From Opitutia bacterium (GTDB lineage: Bacteria > Verrucomicrobiota > Verrucomicrobiia > Opitutales > Opitutaceae): 64,000 nt of DNA. The notes beneath the pieces are model-generated. The model did no database searches and was not told the origin of the DNA. It worked only from the letters and a program-made list of their open reading frames with translations. The stretch covers positions 62,001 to 126,000 of the forward strand of contig JACPPI010000001.1 of NCBI GenBank assembly GCA_016190985.1, given 5' to 3'. The position numbers and the translations under genes are program-made. Shown piece after piece: positions 50,233 through 59,356 of the stretch (position 1 is its first letter; each line of letters starts with the position of its first letter).

Positions 50233-51581
50233 TATGTCTGCAGCGGCACGGGATCGAGGATCTTGGACTTCGGGAGCTTGGCGGTGAGCTGTTCCATGAA
50301 CCAGGCGCGGGCGGGCGGGTCGCCGTGGGTGAGGACGACGGAGCGCGGGGCGCATTTCACGGCGAAGTTGAGCAGCTCGTCGCGGGTGGCGTGGCCGCTG
50401 AATTCGAAGCGCTCGATGTGGGCGCGGACACGGGTCTTCACGTTGATCGTGTCGAAGAGGAACTGGTCGCCGTTCTTGGCCGCGAGCAGGTGGCCGCCGG
50501 GGGTGTCGGGATCGCAGTAGCCGACGAAGAGGATGCTGTGCTTCGCATGGCCGACGAGGCAGGAGGCGAGGGTGTAGGAGGGGGTGTTCTCCGCGACCAT
50601 GCCGGCGCTGACGACGTAGATGCCCTGCACGGGCGGCTCCTTGCCGGGCTTGAGGTCGCGGGGGGATTTCTTGACCTTGAGGTCCTTGAGGATGGTGCGG
50701 GAGAAGTGGACGAGGCCGGTCTTCTTGTTGATCTGGTCGAAGTAGTCGGCGAGGTCCATGCCGAGGCCGGAGACGAAGATGGGGCACTCGGCGAGGCGGT
50801 CGAATTTCCGGGCGTCGTGCAGGATGGCCATGATCTCCTGCATGCGGCCGAGGGCGAAGACCGGGATGAGCACCGAGCCGCCGCGCTGGATGGTGGCGTT
50901 GATGGTCTCGACGAGGCGGATCATCTCCTTGGAGCGGGTAAGGCCCTTGGGTTTCTCGGTGGCGCCGTGGGTGGTCTCGGTGACGAGCGTGTCGAACTTG
51001 CCGGTGGGGAACTTGGCGCCGGGGAGGATGCGCTGGACCTGGAACAGGACGTCGCCGGTGAAGAAGATGCGGCGGTGCTTGTGGTGGAGCTCGACGCCGG
51101 CGGCCCCGGGGATGTGGCCGGCGGGATGGAAGGTGAACTCGATCTCGTCGCGCGCTCCGGCGAACTTCTTGGGGCTGTTGAAGGCGAGGGGATGGAGCCG
51201 GCCCTTGAGGCGGTCGATCTCCTCGTGGGTGAAGAGCGGGTAGTCGGCGATGCCCTTCTCCTCGCGCTCGCGCAGCATGACGTTGGCGGAGTTGTGCAGC
51301 ATGCGCTCGATCAGCATGTGGCTGGGCTGCGTCATGATCACCGGGGTGTTGGGCTGGGCGCGCATCAGCAGCGGCAGCGACCCGATGTGGTCGAGATGGC
51401 AGTGAGTGATGATGATCAGGTCGAGCTTCACGCCCTGCAACGGGCGGAGGTTCGGCGCGGCGATGCGGCCGACCTTCTTGGGGTGCAGGCCGCTGTCGAT
51501 GACGAGGTGGAAATCGCCCACCTGGACGTAAAGGGAGTTGGCGCCGATGCCGCCGTCCGCGTTGAGGTCAATGAGCTTCAT
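50223..51581 (-). CDS. Beta-CASP metallo-beta-lactamase RNase
   Basis: 452 residues. MBL domain motifs: IIITHCHLDHIGSLPLLM (HxHxDH), FTFHPAGHIPGAAGVELHHK and FFTGDVLFQVQRIL. The inserted beta-CASP domain carries SVLIPVFALGRMQEIMAILH and VVSAGMVAENTPSYTLASC; then RVRAHIERFEFSGHATRDEL and VVLTHGDPPARAWFMEQLTA close the fold. Probable RNA endonuclease similar to archaeal CPSF/bacterial Ysh1-type enzymes. A 93-base copy of the 3' end occurs at 49467-49559. Confidence 0.9.
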   Translation of the reverse strand: MKLIDLNADGGIGANSLYVQVGDFHLVIDSGLHPKKVGRIAAPNLRPLQGVKLDLIIITHCHLDHIGSLPLLMRAQPNTPVIMTQPSHMLIERMLHNSANVMLREREEKGIADYPLFTHEEIDRLKGRLHPLAFNSPKKFAGARDEIEFTFHPAGHIPGAAGVELHHKHRRIFFTGDVLFQVQRILPGAKFPTGKFDTLVTETTHGATEKPKGLTRSKEMIRLVETINATIQRGGSVLIPVFALGRMQEIMAILHDARKFDRLAECPIFVSGLGMDLADYFDQINKKTGLVHFSRTILKDLKVKKSPRDLKPGKEPPVQGIYVVSAGMVAENTPSYTLASCLVGHAKHSILFVGYCDPDTPGGHLLAAKNGDQFLFDTINVKTRVRAHIERFEFSGHATRDELLNFAVKCAPRSVVLTHGDPPARAWFMEQLTAKLPKSKILDPVPLQTYQV

Positions 51582-51594
51582 TAATCAGGGCCAG

Positions 51595-51975
51595 TCAGTC
51601 GCCGGGAATCTCCATGTCAAACGCCGGGATGCGGACAAAGATGCGCCGGCCCTGGTCGTCGAGGCCGTGAAAACTGCCGTGGACCCTCGCCGGCTGGCCG
51701 GTCACGTGGTAGCTGCTGTAGGAGAAATGCCCGCCGGGCGCCAGGGTGGGGGTCTCGCCGACGATCTTGTCGCCCTCGACGACGAGGTGTGTGCCGTCGG
51801 CGTGCTCGATGACCCATTTGCGGCCGAGCAGGGTGACGGTGCGGTCGGAGTCGTTGTGGATGGTCAGGTAATAGACGAAGGCGTGCGGCTGGTCGGGCGG
51901 CAGGTTGCCCCCGTGGTGGTAAACGAGCTTGTCCAGGACGACCTTCAGGCCGGGCAATTCGAGGGGGGCGGTCAT
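51595..51975 (-). CDS. apaG: ApaG domain protein
   Basis: 126 residues with an all-beta ApaG fold: DQPHAFVYYLTIHNDSDRTV, TLLGRKWVIEHADGTHLVVE, GDKIVGETPTLAPGGHFSYS and SYHVTGQPARVHGSFHGLDD. ApaG is linked to Co2+ resistance and diadenosine tetraphosphate metabolism in enterobacteria but its molecular role is not settled. ATG at 51975; the longer frame upstream is repeat sequence. Divergent from purH. Confidence 0.93.
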   Translation of the reverse strand: MTAPLELPGLKVVLDKLVYHHGGNLPPDQPHAFVYYLTIHNDSDRTVTLLGRKWVIEHADGTHLVVEGDKIVGETPTLAPGGHFSYSSYHVTGQPARVHGSFHGLDDQGRRIFVRIPAFDMEIPGD

Positions 51976-51990
51976 GCAGTGAAGCCAGAT

Positions 51991-52021
51991 GAACCACGAA
52001 GGCCACGAAGAGCACGAAGAA
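51991..52021. repeat. Half element of family E (AACCACGAAGGCCACGAAGA)
   Basis: Contains AACCACGAAGGCCACGAAGA, the arm type of the family E inverted repeats, without a visible partner arm. Lies between apaG and purH. Confidence 0.5.
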
Positions 52022-52088
52022 AATGAGACCGGAATGACGGGCTTTCGACTTGCCGTGAAAATGCGCGGGACGCACAAAGTCCCTCTCT

Positions 52089-53636
52089 ATGGAAAAACTC
52101 GCGCTGCTCTCCGTCAGTGACAAACGCGGCCTGGTCGAATTCGCCACCGGACTCGTCCGGCAACACGGCTACCGGCTGCTCTCGACGGGCGGGACGGCAA
52201 AGCTGCTCGCCGACGCGAAGCTGCCCGCGACCGAGGTCAGTGCGCACACGGGTTTCCCCGAGATCATGGAGGGGCGCGTCAAGACGCTGCACCCGAAGAT
52301 CCACGGCGGCCTGCTCTGCCGGCGCGACAAGGCCGAGCATCTGGCGCAGGCGGCGAAGAACGACATCGCCCTCATCGACCTCGTGGTGGTGAACCTATAT
52401 CCGTTCGAGCAGACGGTGGCGAAACCGCGCGTGGAGTTCGAGGAGGCGATCGAGAACATCGACATCGGCGGGCCGTCCATGCTGCGCAGCGCGGCCAAAA
52501 ACCACGAGAGCGTCACGGTGGTCTGCGACCCGGCCGACTACGGCGCGGTGCTTGCGGCGCTCGGCGAACCGGCGAAGCTCCCCGCGCTCCGCCGCCAGCT
52601 CGCCCTCAAGGTCTTTCAGCGCACGGGCGCCTACGACACGGCCATCGCGAAATACCTCGAAGACCAGCAGGCCGAGCCGGACATGGAAGCGCTCAGCGGG
52701 TTTCCGGCGAGCTATTCGCTCACGCTGAAGAAGGCCCAGAGCTTGCGCTACGGCGAGAATCCGCACCAGAAGGCGGCGCTTTATGGCACGTTCCATGAGC
52801 ACTTCGAGCAGCTCCAGGGCAAGGAACTGAGCTACAATAATATTCTGGATATCACGTCCGCGACCTACCTGATCGGCGAGTTCGAGCGCCCGACGGTGGC
52901 GATCCTCAAGCACACCAATCCCTGCGGCGTCGGCAGCGCCGACACCCTGCTGGAGGCGTGGGAGAAGGCCTACGCCACGGACCGTCAGGCGCCGTTCGGG
53001 GGCATCATCATCGTCAACAACACGCTCGACGGCGCGCTGGCCAAGACCATCGCCGGGATTTTCACCGAGGTCATCATCGCACCGCGCTTCAGCGACGAGG
53101 CGCTCGCGATTTTCGGGAAAAAGAAAAACCTGCGCCTGATGATCGCCAAGGAAGGGCTCGGCGCCGACGCGCTCCAAGAAGTCCGGTCCGTGGTCGGCGG
53201 CGTGCTGGTGCAGGACCGTGATCGGGCGATGGAGAAGCCGGCGGACTGGAAGGTGGTCACCAAGCGCCAGCCGACCCCCGAGGAAATGGCGGCCATGCTT
53301 TTCGGCTGGAAGGTGGGCAAGCATGTGAAGTCGAACTCCATCGTTTATTGCCGGGGCGAGCAGACGCTCGGCATCGGCGCGGGTCAGATGGCGCGGGTGG
53401 ACAGCGCGCGCATCGCCGTGTGGAAGGCGGGCGAGGCCAAGCTCGACCTGAAGGGCTCGGTCGTGGCCAGCGAGGCGCTTTTCCCGTTCGCCGACGGCCT
53501 GATCGCGGCCGCCGAGGCCGGGGCGACGAGCGCCATCCAGCCGGGCGGGTCGGTGCGCGACGCGGAGGTCATCCAGGCCGCCGACGAGCGCGGCATGGCG
53601 ATGGTCTTTACTGGCGTCCGGCACTTCAAACACTAG
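52089..53636 (+). CDS. purH: PurH bifunctional AICAR formyltransferase/IMP cyclohydrolase
   Basis: 515 residues catalysing the last two steps of IMP synthesis. N-terminal cyclohydrolase: [76 protein letters not shown]-terminal transformylase: [83 protein letters not shown] and [20 protein letters not shown]. Normal length, ATG start. Confidence 0.97.
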   Translation: MEKLALLSVSDKRGLVEFATGLVRQHGYRLLSTGGTAKLLADAKLPATEVSAHTGFPEIMEGRVKTLHPKIHGGLLCRRDKAEHLAQAAKNDIALIDLVVVNLYPFEQTVAKPRVEFEEAIENIDIGGPSMLRSAAKNHESVTVVCDPADYGAVLAALGEPAKLPALRRQLALKVFQRTGAYDTAIAKYLEDQQAEPDMEALSGFPASYSLTLKKAQSLRYGENPHQKAALYGTFHEHFEQLQGKELSYNNILDITSATYLIGEFERPTVAILKHTNPCGVGSADTLLEAWEKAYATDRQAPFGGIIIVNNTLDGALAKTIAGIFTEVIIAPRFSDEALAIFGKKKNLRLMIAKEGLGADALQEVRSVVGGVLVQDRDRAMEKPADWKVVTKRQPTPEEMAAMLFGWKVGKHVKSNSIVYCRGEQTLGIGAGQMARVDSARIAVWKAGEAKLDLKGSVVASEALFPFADGLIAAAEAGATSAIQPGGSVRDAEVIQAADERGMAMVFTGVRHFKH

Positions 53637-53645
53637 TCTGTCGGC

Positions 53646-54428
53646 ATGAACACGCGCCACCTTCTCCCGAGCCTGCTTGCGGCCCTGCTGTTTCTGGGCG
53701 GTTGCTACACCGTGCCCGAGACCGGCCGCAGCTCATTCATCATTCCGCTGGGCGACGATGTGGCGCTGGGCGCGGCGGCGTTTGCCGAGGTCAAGGCCAA
53801 GGAGAAAATCTCCGACAACCCCATCGCCACCGAGCGGGTGCAGCGCATCGGCAAACGGATCGCCGCCGCCGTGGGCGACGCGCTGCCCGGCGCGAAGTGG
53901 GAGTTCGTCGTCTTCGAGGCGCCGAAGACGGTCAACGCCTTTGCTCTGCCCGGAGGCAAGGTGGGCGTCTATTCCGGCCTGCTCGACTTGGCGGAGTCGG
54001 ACGACGAGGTCGCCATCGTCATGGGCCACGAGATCGGCCATGTGACGGCGCGGCACGGCGCCGAGCGCATGACGCAGGGCGTGATCGCGGCCGGCGTCGG
54101 CGTGGCGCTGGACAGCGCGACCAAGGACAGCAAGAATCACGATCTGCTTCTGGCGGGCTACGGACTGGCCGCCGGTGGCGGGATGCTGGCCTTCTCGCGT
54201 GCGCACGAGAGCGAGGCCGACTTCATCGGACTCCGCTATGCGGCGAAGGCGGGCTACAATCCGATGGCGGCAATCACGTTTTGGCGGAAGATGGCGAAAA
54301 CCGGCTCCGGCCCCAAGATGCCCGCGTTTCTCTCGACCCATCCGTCGCACGAGCGGCGCATCGCCGACCTCCAGGGCTGGATGCCGCAGGTGCTGCCGCT
54401 TTATGAGAAGGCGAAGCTGCGTTACTAG
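53646..54428 (+). CDS. M48 family metallopeptidase, lipoprotein
   Basis: 260 residues. Lipobox LGGC places the lipidated Cys20. The zinc site is HEIGH (His128-His132) in VAIVMGHEIGHVTARHGAER, with the third ligand in HESEADFIGLRYAAKAGYNP and STHPSHERRIADLQGWMP. Resembles LoiP/YggG outer-membrane-associated proteases that act on misfolded envelope proteins. 9 bases after purH, possibly cotranscribed. Confidence 0.93.
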   Translation: MNTRHLLPSLLAALLFLGGCYTVPETGRSSFIIPLGDDVALGAAAFAEVKAKEKISDNPIATERVQRIGKRIAAAVGDALPGAKWEFVVFEAPKTVNAFALPGGKVGVYSGLLDLAESDDEVAIVMGHEIGHVTARHGAERMTQGVIAAGVGVALDSATKDSKNHDLLLAGYGLAAGGGMLAFSRAHESEADFIGLRYAAKAGYNPMAAITFWRKMAKTGSGPKMPAFLSTHPSHERRIADLQGWMPQVLPLYEKAKLRY

Positions 54429-54461
54429 ACGCCATCTGAAACCCCATTCGTTTGGATCTGT

Positions 54462-54522
54462 GGGCCAGCGACCTTGGTCGCGCTTCAATGAGGAACGAGC
54501 GCGTGCGAGCACGCTGCCCCAC
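54462..54522. repeat. Imperfect palindromic repeat (GGGCCAGCGACC)
   Basis: GGGCCAGCGACCTTGGTCGC pairs imperfectly with GCGTGCGAGCACGCTGCCCC. Lies in the 221-base gap between the M48 and M20 genes. The rest of that gap has only GC-rich inverted tracts. Confidence 0.55.
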
Positions 54523-54649
54523 CACGGAATCCCCGTATTCGACAGTCCCCAGCCCGGGCGGCCGTGCTGCCAGCCCGGTGTTTGTCCGGGCCGGTCGCCC
54601 GGCAAAACTTCGGGCTAGCGCACGGGCGGAACTTGGTTCACCTTGCGGA

Positions 54650-56020
54650 ATGTTCGACCCGGTTGAAAAGCTCAAGGAATACGTCCGCCATGGCAGTGTC
54701 TCCGCCGACCCGCAGTTCAAGGCGGGCATGGCCGGCGCGCAGCAATTTCTCAGCGACCTGCTGACCGAAACCGGCTTCGCGGTGGAGCTGGTGCCCACGG
54801 CGCTGCATCCGGTGCTCGTCGCCAAGCGCGGCACGAACCCGGCCTGGCCGCACGTCATCATCTACGGACACTACGACGTGCAACCGCCCGACCCGCTGGA
54901 CCAGTGGAAGACGCCGCCCTTCGAGGCCACCATCAGGGGCGACCGCATCTACGGCCGCGGCACGGCCGACAACAAGGGCCCGCTGCTGGTGCACATCACC
55001 GCCGTGGCCCGGCTGCTGGAGAGGAACCCCAACCTGCCGCTGCGCCTGACCTTTGTGATCGAGGGCGAGGAGGAGATCGGCAGCAAGAACTTCAAGGCCT
55101 TCCTCAAGGAGAACAAGGAGAAGCTGCGCGGCGATTTCATCTACATGTCGGACAACGGCATTTTGTCGCCCGACCAGATGATCGTCACCGTCGGCCTGCG
55201 CGGCATGCTGGCCTTTGAGATCGAGCTGACCGGCCCGAACTCCGACCTGCACTCCGGCATGCACGGCGGCGTGCTCATGAATCCGCTGCAGGCGCTCGCC
55301 GAGCTGTGCGCCTCGCTCCACACGCCGGACGGCCGCGTGAACCTTCCGGGCTTCTACGACGCCGTCGTCGAGCCGCAGCCCTGGGAGCGAGAGCAACTGG
55401 CCAAGGTGGGCCTGAAGGAGAAGGACTACGCCGCGTTCCTCGGCATCTCGCAATTCCACACGCCGCCCGGCTACACGCCGTTCGAAGCCATCCGTTTCCT
55501 GCCGACGCTCGAGTTCAACGGTTTCAGCGGCGGCTACCAGGGCGAGGGGACCAAGACCGTCATCCCGAGCAAGGCGCGGGTGAAGATCACCTGCCGGCTC
55601 GTGCCGAACCAGACGCCCGACAATCTGAAGGACCGCGTCTTTGAAGCCATCAAGGGCCGCTGTCCGAAGGGCGTGACGATGAAAATCACACCGCAGCACA
55701 ATGCCACGCCCTACGTCGTCATTCCCCCCGACCGCTCCAACACGCCGAAGGACCAGTCGCCGGCATTGGCGAAATGTTTCCGCGCCGTGGACAAGGCGGC
55801 GACCGAGGTTTTTGGCAAGCCGCCGATCTACCTGCGCGAGGGCGGCAGTGTCGGCCTGCTCGCCGATCTCAAGGAAGTGCTCGGCCTCGACGCGGTCATG
55901 ATGGGCCTCTTCCTTCCGGAAGACAACCTGCACGCGCCCAACGAGAGCTTTCACCTCGGCGTCATGAAACGCGGCATCGAGACCTCGGAACGCGTGCTGG
56001 CCGAGCTGGCGAAGAGGTAG
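54650..56020 (+). CDS. M20 family metallopeptidase (dipeptidase type)
   Basis: 456 residues. Two-zinc aminoacylase/dipeptidase: VIIYGHYDVQPPDPLDQWKT (His, Asp), YGRGTADNKGPLLVHITAV, catalytic glutamate in TFVIEGEEEIGSKNFK, and GPNSDLHSGMHGGVLMNPLQ in the dimer lid. EGGSVGLLADLKEVLGLDAV and HAPNESFHLGVMKRGIETSE contain the last ligand. Cytoplasmic. ATG at 54650 follows TTGCGGA; the long upstream frame is repeat sequence. Confidence 0.92.
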   Translation: MFDPVEKLKEYVRHGSVSADPQFKAGMAGAQQFLSDLLTETGFAVELVPTALHPVLVAKRGTNPAWPHVIIYGHYDVQPPDPLDQWKTPPFEATIRGDRIYGRGTADNKGPLLVHITAVARLLERNPNLPLRLTFVIEGEEEIGSKNFKAFLKENKEKLRGDFIYMSDNGILSPDQMIVTVGLRGMLAFEIELTGPNSDLHSGMHGGVLMNPLQALAELCASLHTPDGRVNLPGFYDAVVEPQPWEREQLAKVGLKEKDYAAFLGISQFHTPPGYTPFEAIRFLPTLEFNGFSGGYQGEGTKTVIPSKARVKITCRLVPNQTPDNLKDRVFEAIKGRCPKGVTMKITPQHNATPYVVIPPDRSNTPKDQSPALAKCFRAVDKAATEVFGKPPIYLREGGSVGLLADLKEVLGLDAVMMGLFLPEDNLHAPNESFHLGVMKRGIETSERVLAELAKR

Positions 56021-56028
56021 TGGAGGGC

Positions 56029-56109
56029 CCCGCGTCCCTGCGGGTCCAGGCTTGCGCCGCAGGTTGCGCGCTCGCGCGCAACGTGGCGGGCAAACACGCC
56101 ACCCGCAGA
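56029..56109. repeat. Palindromic repeat, family J
   Basis: TTGCGCCGCAGGTTGCGCGC-TCGC-GCGCAACGTGGC followed by AACACGCCACCCGCAG. Same modules as 2759-2806 and 44619-44686 in another order. Confidence 0.7.
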
Positions 56110-56115
56110 TCCGCC

Positions 56116-56149
56116 AAAACAAAAAAGGCGGGATCAGCGCGATCCCGCC
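56116..56149 (-). terminator. Intrinsic terminator after pal
   Basis: Minus strand GGCGGGATC-GCGCT-GATCCCGCC followed by TTTTTTGTTTT: 9-bp perfect stem with U tract, 22 bases past the pal stop. The stem shares GGCGGGATCAGCG with the repeat at 26336-26413, so the terminator may derive from a repeat. Confidence 0.9.
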
Positions 56150-56170
56150 CTACAGAAAACCCACCGCAGC

Positions 56171-56716
56171 TTACTGCCTCTTCAACTCGACGAAGTCGAC
56201 GCGGCGGTCTTTCTGCCACTCGGCTTCACCACCGGCCTGCTTGGCGTCGGTCGAGCCCTTGGAAAGGGTCTCCAGGCGCTTCGGATCGGCGCCGAGCGAC
56301 TCGAGGTAGCGCTTCACGGCATTGGCGCGGCGGTCGCCGAGGCCGAGGTTGTATTCGGCGGTGCCGCGCCAGTCGCAATGGCCGACGAGCACGAGACTCT
56401 TTTCCGGGTTGGCTCCGAGCCACTTGAGGGCGGCGTCCAGCTTCGGGCGCTCGGGTGCGGCCACGGCGGCGCGGTCGAGGGCGAAATAGACGGCGTCGAC
56501 GACGCTTTGGTTCTCGTTGACCGGCTTGTCCTCGGTGCGCGGGGCGAGGGTGGTGTTGGGATCCTCGGTCAAGGCGACCGCGTTGGGGTCGATCGTGCTG
56601 CTGGAGCCCGTCGCGGGGAGCGTGGAGGCGTCGCGGACCGGCTTCTTTTTGCAGCCGGAGAAAATCAGGGCGGACAGGGCCAGCGTGAGGCCGAGGAGTT
56701 TGGCAAAGTTCTTCAT
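56171..56716 (-). CDS. pal: Pal-like OmpA-family lipoprotein
   Basis: 181 residues. Signal peptide with lipobox FSGC (KLLGLTLALSALIFSGC), a low-complexity linker, then the OmpA C-terminal peptidoglycan-binding domain: VYFALDRAAVAAPERPKLDA, LVLVGHCDWRGTAEYNLGLG and DRRANAVKRYLESLGADPKR, ending DRRVDFVELKRQ. Tethers the outer membrane to peptidoglycan as part of the Tol-Pal system. tolA/tolB are not in the window. Confidence 0.92.
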   Translation of the reverse strand: MKNFAKLLGLTLALSALIFSGCKKKPVRDASTLPATGSSSTIDPNAVALTEDPNTTLAPRTEDKPVNENQSVVDAVYFALDRAAVAAPERPKLDAALKWLGANPEKSLVLVGHCDWRGTAEYNLGLGDRRANAVKRYLESLGADPKRLETLSKGSTDAKQAGGEAEWQKDRRVDFVELKRQ

Positions 56717-56798
56717 GATGTGGCGAGGAAAGGAGAGGCGTCGTTATTGGTTAATCACCAGGGGCGCGCAAGAACGAAACTTGCGGCGAAAACGCCCT

Positions 56799-57494
56799 TC
56801 AGAGGCTCTGATTGCGGTGATCGACCAAGCCGATTTCCAGGGCGTAGCGGGTGAGGCTGGCGACGTCGTGGAGGTTGAGCTTGCGCATCAGGTTGGTGCG
56901 GTGGTTGTCGACCGTCTTGCTGCTGATGCGGAGCTTCAGGGCGATCGCCTTGGTGCTGTTGCTCTCGGCGACGAGTTTCAGGATCTCGCGCTCGCGATCG
57001 GTGAGGGAGTCGGTGCCCGATCTCGGGCTGTTGTTGGCCACGACCGTGCGGAGGAGGGCGGCCACGCCGGGCCCGAAATAGGTGCCGCCGCTGGCGATGG
57101 TCTCGAGCCCTTTCTTGAACTCGCCCAGGCCGGCCGTCTTCTCCACGAAGCCGTGGGCGCCGGCCTCGAGCATCTCGCGGACGAGGGCGGGGCTTTCGTA
57201 GGCGGAAAAGACGAGCACGCGGGTGTGCTTGAGCTGCCGGGCGACGCGGCGGAGGATGTCCACGCCGCTCAAGCCGGGCAGGCGGGCGTCCAGCACCAGC
57301 AGGTCGGGCTTCAGTTCCAGGCATAGCTGGCAGGCCTGCTGGCCGTCGCCGCTTTCGCCCACGATCTTGTAGGCCGGATCGTTGCGGAGGATCTCGGCGA
57401 GCATCTCGCGGATGGCGGTCTGGTCCTCGACAATGACAATGCGCTTGGTCGTGGCGATGGGGGGCAGGGAGGACACTTGGGAGGGAGAAGACAT
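56799..57494 (-). CDS. LuxR-type (NarL/FixJ) response regulator
   Basis: 231 residues from ATG at 57494. Receiver domain: RIVIVEDQTAIREMLAEILR, phosphoacceptor Asp in DLLVLDARLPGLSG, Ser/Thr switch VLVFSAYESP, conserved Lys in GAHGFVEKTAGLGEF. C-terminal HTH LuxR domain: SLTDREREILKLVAESNSTK, AIALKLRISSKTVDNHRTNL and RKLNLHDVASLTRYALEIGL. No adjacent sensor kinase; the orphan kinase at 1588-2685 is far away. ATG at 57518 is the alternative. Confidence 0.93.
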   Translation of the reverse strand: MSSPSQVSSLPPIATTKRIVIVEDQTAIREMLAEILRNDPAYKIVGESGDGQQACQLCLELKPDLLVLDARLPGLSGVDILRRVARQLKHTRVLVFSAYESPALVREMLEAGAHGFVEKTAGLGEFKKGLETIASGGTYFGPGVAALLRTVVANNSPRSGTDSLTDREREILKLVAESNSTKAIALKLRISSKTVDNHRTNLMRKLNLHDVASLTRYALEIGLVDHRNQSL

Positions 57495-57625
57495 TTGGTG
57501 GCGGCGACTCTTGGCCATTGGGCGGAAAACTCAACCCCGATTAGCAAAAGGGGGCGTTCGGCCAAGCTGCGCCGCCATCGTCGCCGCGCGAGGCAAATGC
57601 GGGGCGACTCCCGCGCGGGCTTGCC

Positions 57626-57766
57626 CGCCGTAGCTCCGGAGGAGCGAAGAACCAGCAGGAATGCTATTCGGCCAAATTGGGCTTAAACGCGTAAGTTGGA
57701 TGTAATGCCCTCCTTCGCCAAGGCTACGGACGGCAGCCTCCGCTCTCGCTTCGCTCGGCGGAGGCT
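57626..57766. repeat. Inverted repeats between the regulator gene and tRNA-Lys
   Basis: GCCGTAGCTCCGGAGGAGC near 57628 faces GGCTACGGACGGC near 57722-57735. A second hairpin AGCCTCCGC / GCGGAGGCT (9 bp) ends at the tRNA 3' side and could end or define its transcript. No gene in 57519-57765. Confidence 0.55.
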
Positions 57767-57840
57767 GGTGGGGCGACTGGGATTCGAACCCAGAACCAAT
57801 TGCTTAAAAGGCAACTGCTCTACCATTGAGCTATCACCCC
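57766..57840 (-). tRNA. tRNA-Lys (TTT)
   Basis: 75 bases including encoded CCA. Acceptor stem GGGGTGA/TCGCCCC, D arm AGCTCAATGGTAGAGC, anticodon arm with loop CTTTTAA (anticodon TTT), T arm TGGGTTCGAATCCCAG, discriminator A then CCA. All helices pair, with one G-T in the acceptor stem. Confidence 0.97.
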
Positions 57841-57982
57841 GTGCCAGAACCAAGGGCGCATAGTTTTTCCCTTCGCCGGCAAGGCAAGGATTATTTGCCC
57901 CGCCCGGGACCGGGCGGCCGGCAGGCGGGCATTGACCGGGCGGCCGGGTTTCGGGCAATCTGCCGGCACCAGAGACGCTTTC

Positions 57983-58633
57983 GTGGGAACAATCCTCAAA
58001 TTTCCGGATCAGAACGAGCCTGAGCACATGACCGCCAAGGCCCAGGAAGTCGCATTGGATCGCATGCTGGTTGACCGCTTCAAGGGCGGCGACGCGACGG
58101 CGTTTGACCAGCTCGTCAGCCGGTATTGGGACCGCATCTATGCGATGACCAACCAGCTTCTGCGCAACCAGCAGGACGCCGAGGAGGTCACGCAGGACGC
58201 CTTCATCCGCGCCCATCGCGGCCTGGGGAATTTCCGCGGCGACTCGGCCTTCTCGACCTGGCTCTACCAGATCGCCACCAACCTCGCGCGCAACCGGTAT
58301 TGGTATTGGTGGCGGCGCAAGCGGGACAAATCCATCTCCTTCGAGGCCCCGGTCAGCGGCGAGAACGACACCACGCTGGCCGAGCTGATCCCCGCCGAGC
58401 AGGAGACCCCGGAGGACGCCGCCGTCACGCAGGAGTTCGTCAACCGCGTCGCCGAGTGCATGGAGGAGCTGAACGAGAAGCACCGCGAGATCCTCATCCT
58501 CCGCAATGTCCAGAACCTGGCCTACGAGGAAATCGCCGAGATCCTCAGCATCAGCGTCGGCACCGTCAAAAGCCGCATCGCCCGCGCCCGCGAGAGCCTG
58601 CGCGAGAAACTCGGGGGAGAATTTCAGCCATGA
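57983..58633 (+). CDS. ECF RNA polymerase sigma factor
   Basis: 216 residues from GTG at 57983 (ATG at 58028 is the alternative). Region 2: AFDQLVSRYWDRIYAMTNQL, QDAEEVTQDAFIRAHRGLGN, FRGDSAFSTWLYQIATNLAR, NRYWYWWRRKRDK. Region 4: LNEKHREILILRNVQNLAYE, EIAEILSISVGTVKSRIARA. RpoE-like. Its stop overlaps the start of an anti-sigma-like gene (ATGA). Divergent from tRNA-Lys. Confidence 0.95.
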   Translation: MGTILKFPDQNEPEHMTAKAQEVALDRMLVDRFKGGDATAFDQLVSRYWDRIYAMTNQLLRNQQDAEEVTQDAFIRAHRGLGNFRGDSAFSTWLYQIATNLARNRYWYWWRRKRDKSISFEAPVSGENDTTLAELIPAEQETPEDAAVTQEFVNRVAECMEELNEKHREILILRNVQNLAYEEIAEILSISVGTVKSRIARARESLREKLGGEFQP

Positions 58634-59301
58634 AAGACAGCCGCTTCATAGAACTGGTGAACCTCTACATCGACCGGCAGATCACCGCCGAGGAAACCGC
58701 CGAGCTGGAGGCGGAGATGCAGGGCCATCCGCGCCGCCGCGCCGTCTACCGGCGGTATTGCCAGCTGCACAGCGCCACCAAGCAGGTCTACGACCGGTTT
58801 CGCGCGCACGCCGAGCCCGTGCCCGCCGTGCCGGCCGGGCGCGCGGGCCTCGCCCGGTTTGAGCGCCAGCCGCGCCGCCACTGGATCCACTATGCCGGCG
58901 GACTGGCGGCCGCAGCGGCGGGCCTCGCCTTCGTCTTGGTCCGCTATGACGGCGGGACCCCGCCGGCCACCGCGCCCATCGCGCAAGTGGAGACGAAACA
59001 GCCTGTCGCCACCGCCGTGACGGTCGCGCCTGTGGCGGCCGAGCAGGCGCCCAGCCTCCTCAGCCTCGAGCGCGGCCCGGCGGTGGAGCGCGAGTTCTCG
59101 GCGTTGCTGGCGGCCCTGCGCGAGGAAGAGCAGAATGTCTTCACCAACCCGGAGATTCAAGCCACCCGCCTGCCTTCGCTCTTTGACGACGGCGTGTTCG
59201 AGGAGCGTCCGCTCTTGCCGCTGAACGGGCAACGGACCTTCCGCAGCAAGCACACGCCGGCGCAGAAGGCGGAATTCACGGCGTTTCAGTTCCAACGCTG
59301 A
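58630..59301 (+). CDS. Anti-sigma factor-like membrane protein
   Basis: 223 residues. The N-terminus resembles anti-sigma domains (IELVNLYIDRQITAEETAEL, MQGHPRRRAVYRRYCQLHSA) but the HxxxCxxC zinc motif is degenerate (one His and one Cys only). One membrane helix at about residues 78-100 (YAGGLAAAAAGLAFVLV), then a periplasmic tail (LLSLERGPAVEREFSALLAA). Translationally coupled with the ECF sigma gene by ATGA overlap, which makes it the likely regulator of that sigma factor. Confidence 0.75.
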   Translation: MKDSRFIELVNLYIDRQITAEETAELEAEMQGHPRRRAVYRRYCQLHSATKQVYDRFRAHAEPVPAVPAGRAGLARFERQPRRHWIHYAGGLAAAAAGLAFVLVRYDGGTPPATAPIAQVETKQPVATAVTVAPVAAEQAPSLLSLERGPAVEREFSALLAALREEEQNVFTNPEIQATRLPSLFDDGVFEERPLLPLNGQRTFRSKHTPAQKAEFTAFQFQR

Positions 59302-59326
59302 AGCTTCACAGGAATATAGAGCGACG

Positions 59327-59355
59327 AAGCCCGCCACCTCGGCGGGCTTGGCTTT
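59327..59355 (+). terminator. Intrinsic terminator after the sigma/anti-sigma pair
   Basis: AAGCCCGCC-ACCTC-GGCGGGCTT, a 9-bp perfect stem, followed by GGCTTT. The U tract is short, so efficiency is uncertain. 26 bases past the stop. Confidence 0.65.
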
Positions 59356-59356
59356 G

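Noticed and set aside
57737-57766. Dedicated tRNA terminator
   Set aside because: The 9-bp hairpin next to tRNA-Lys has no T run and is similar to other repeats, so it is listed only as an inverted repeat.
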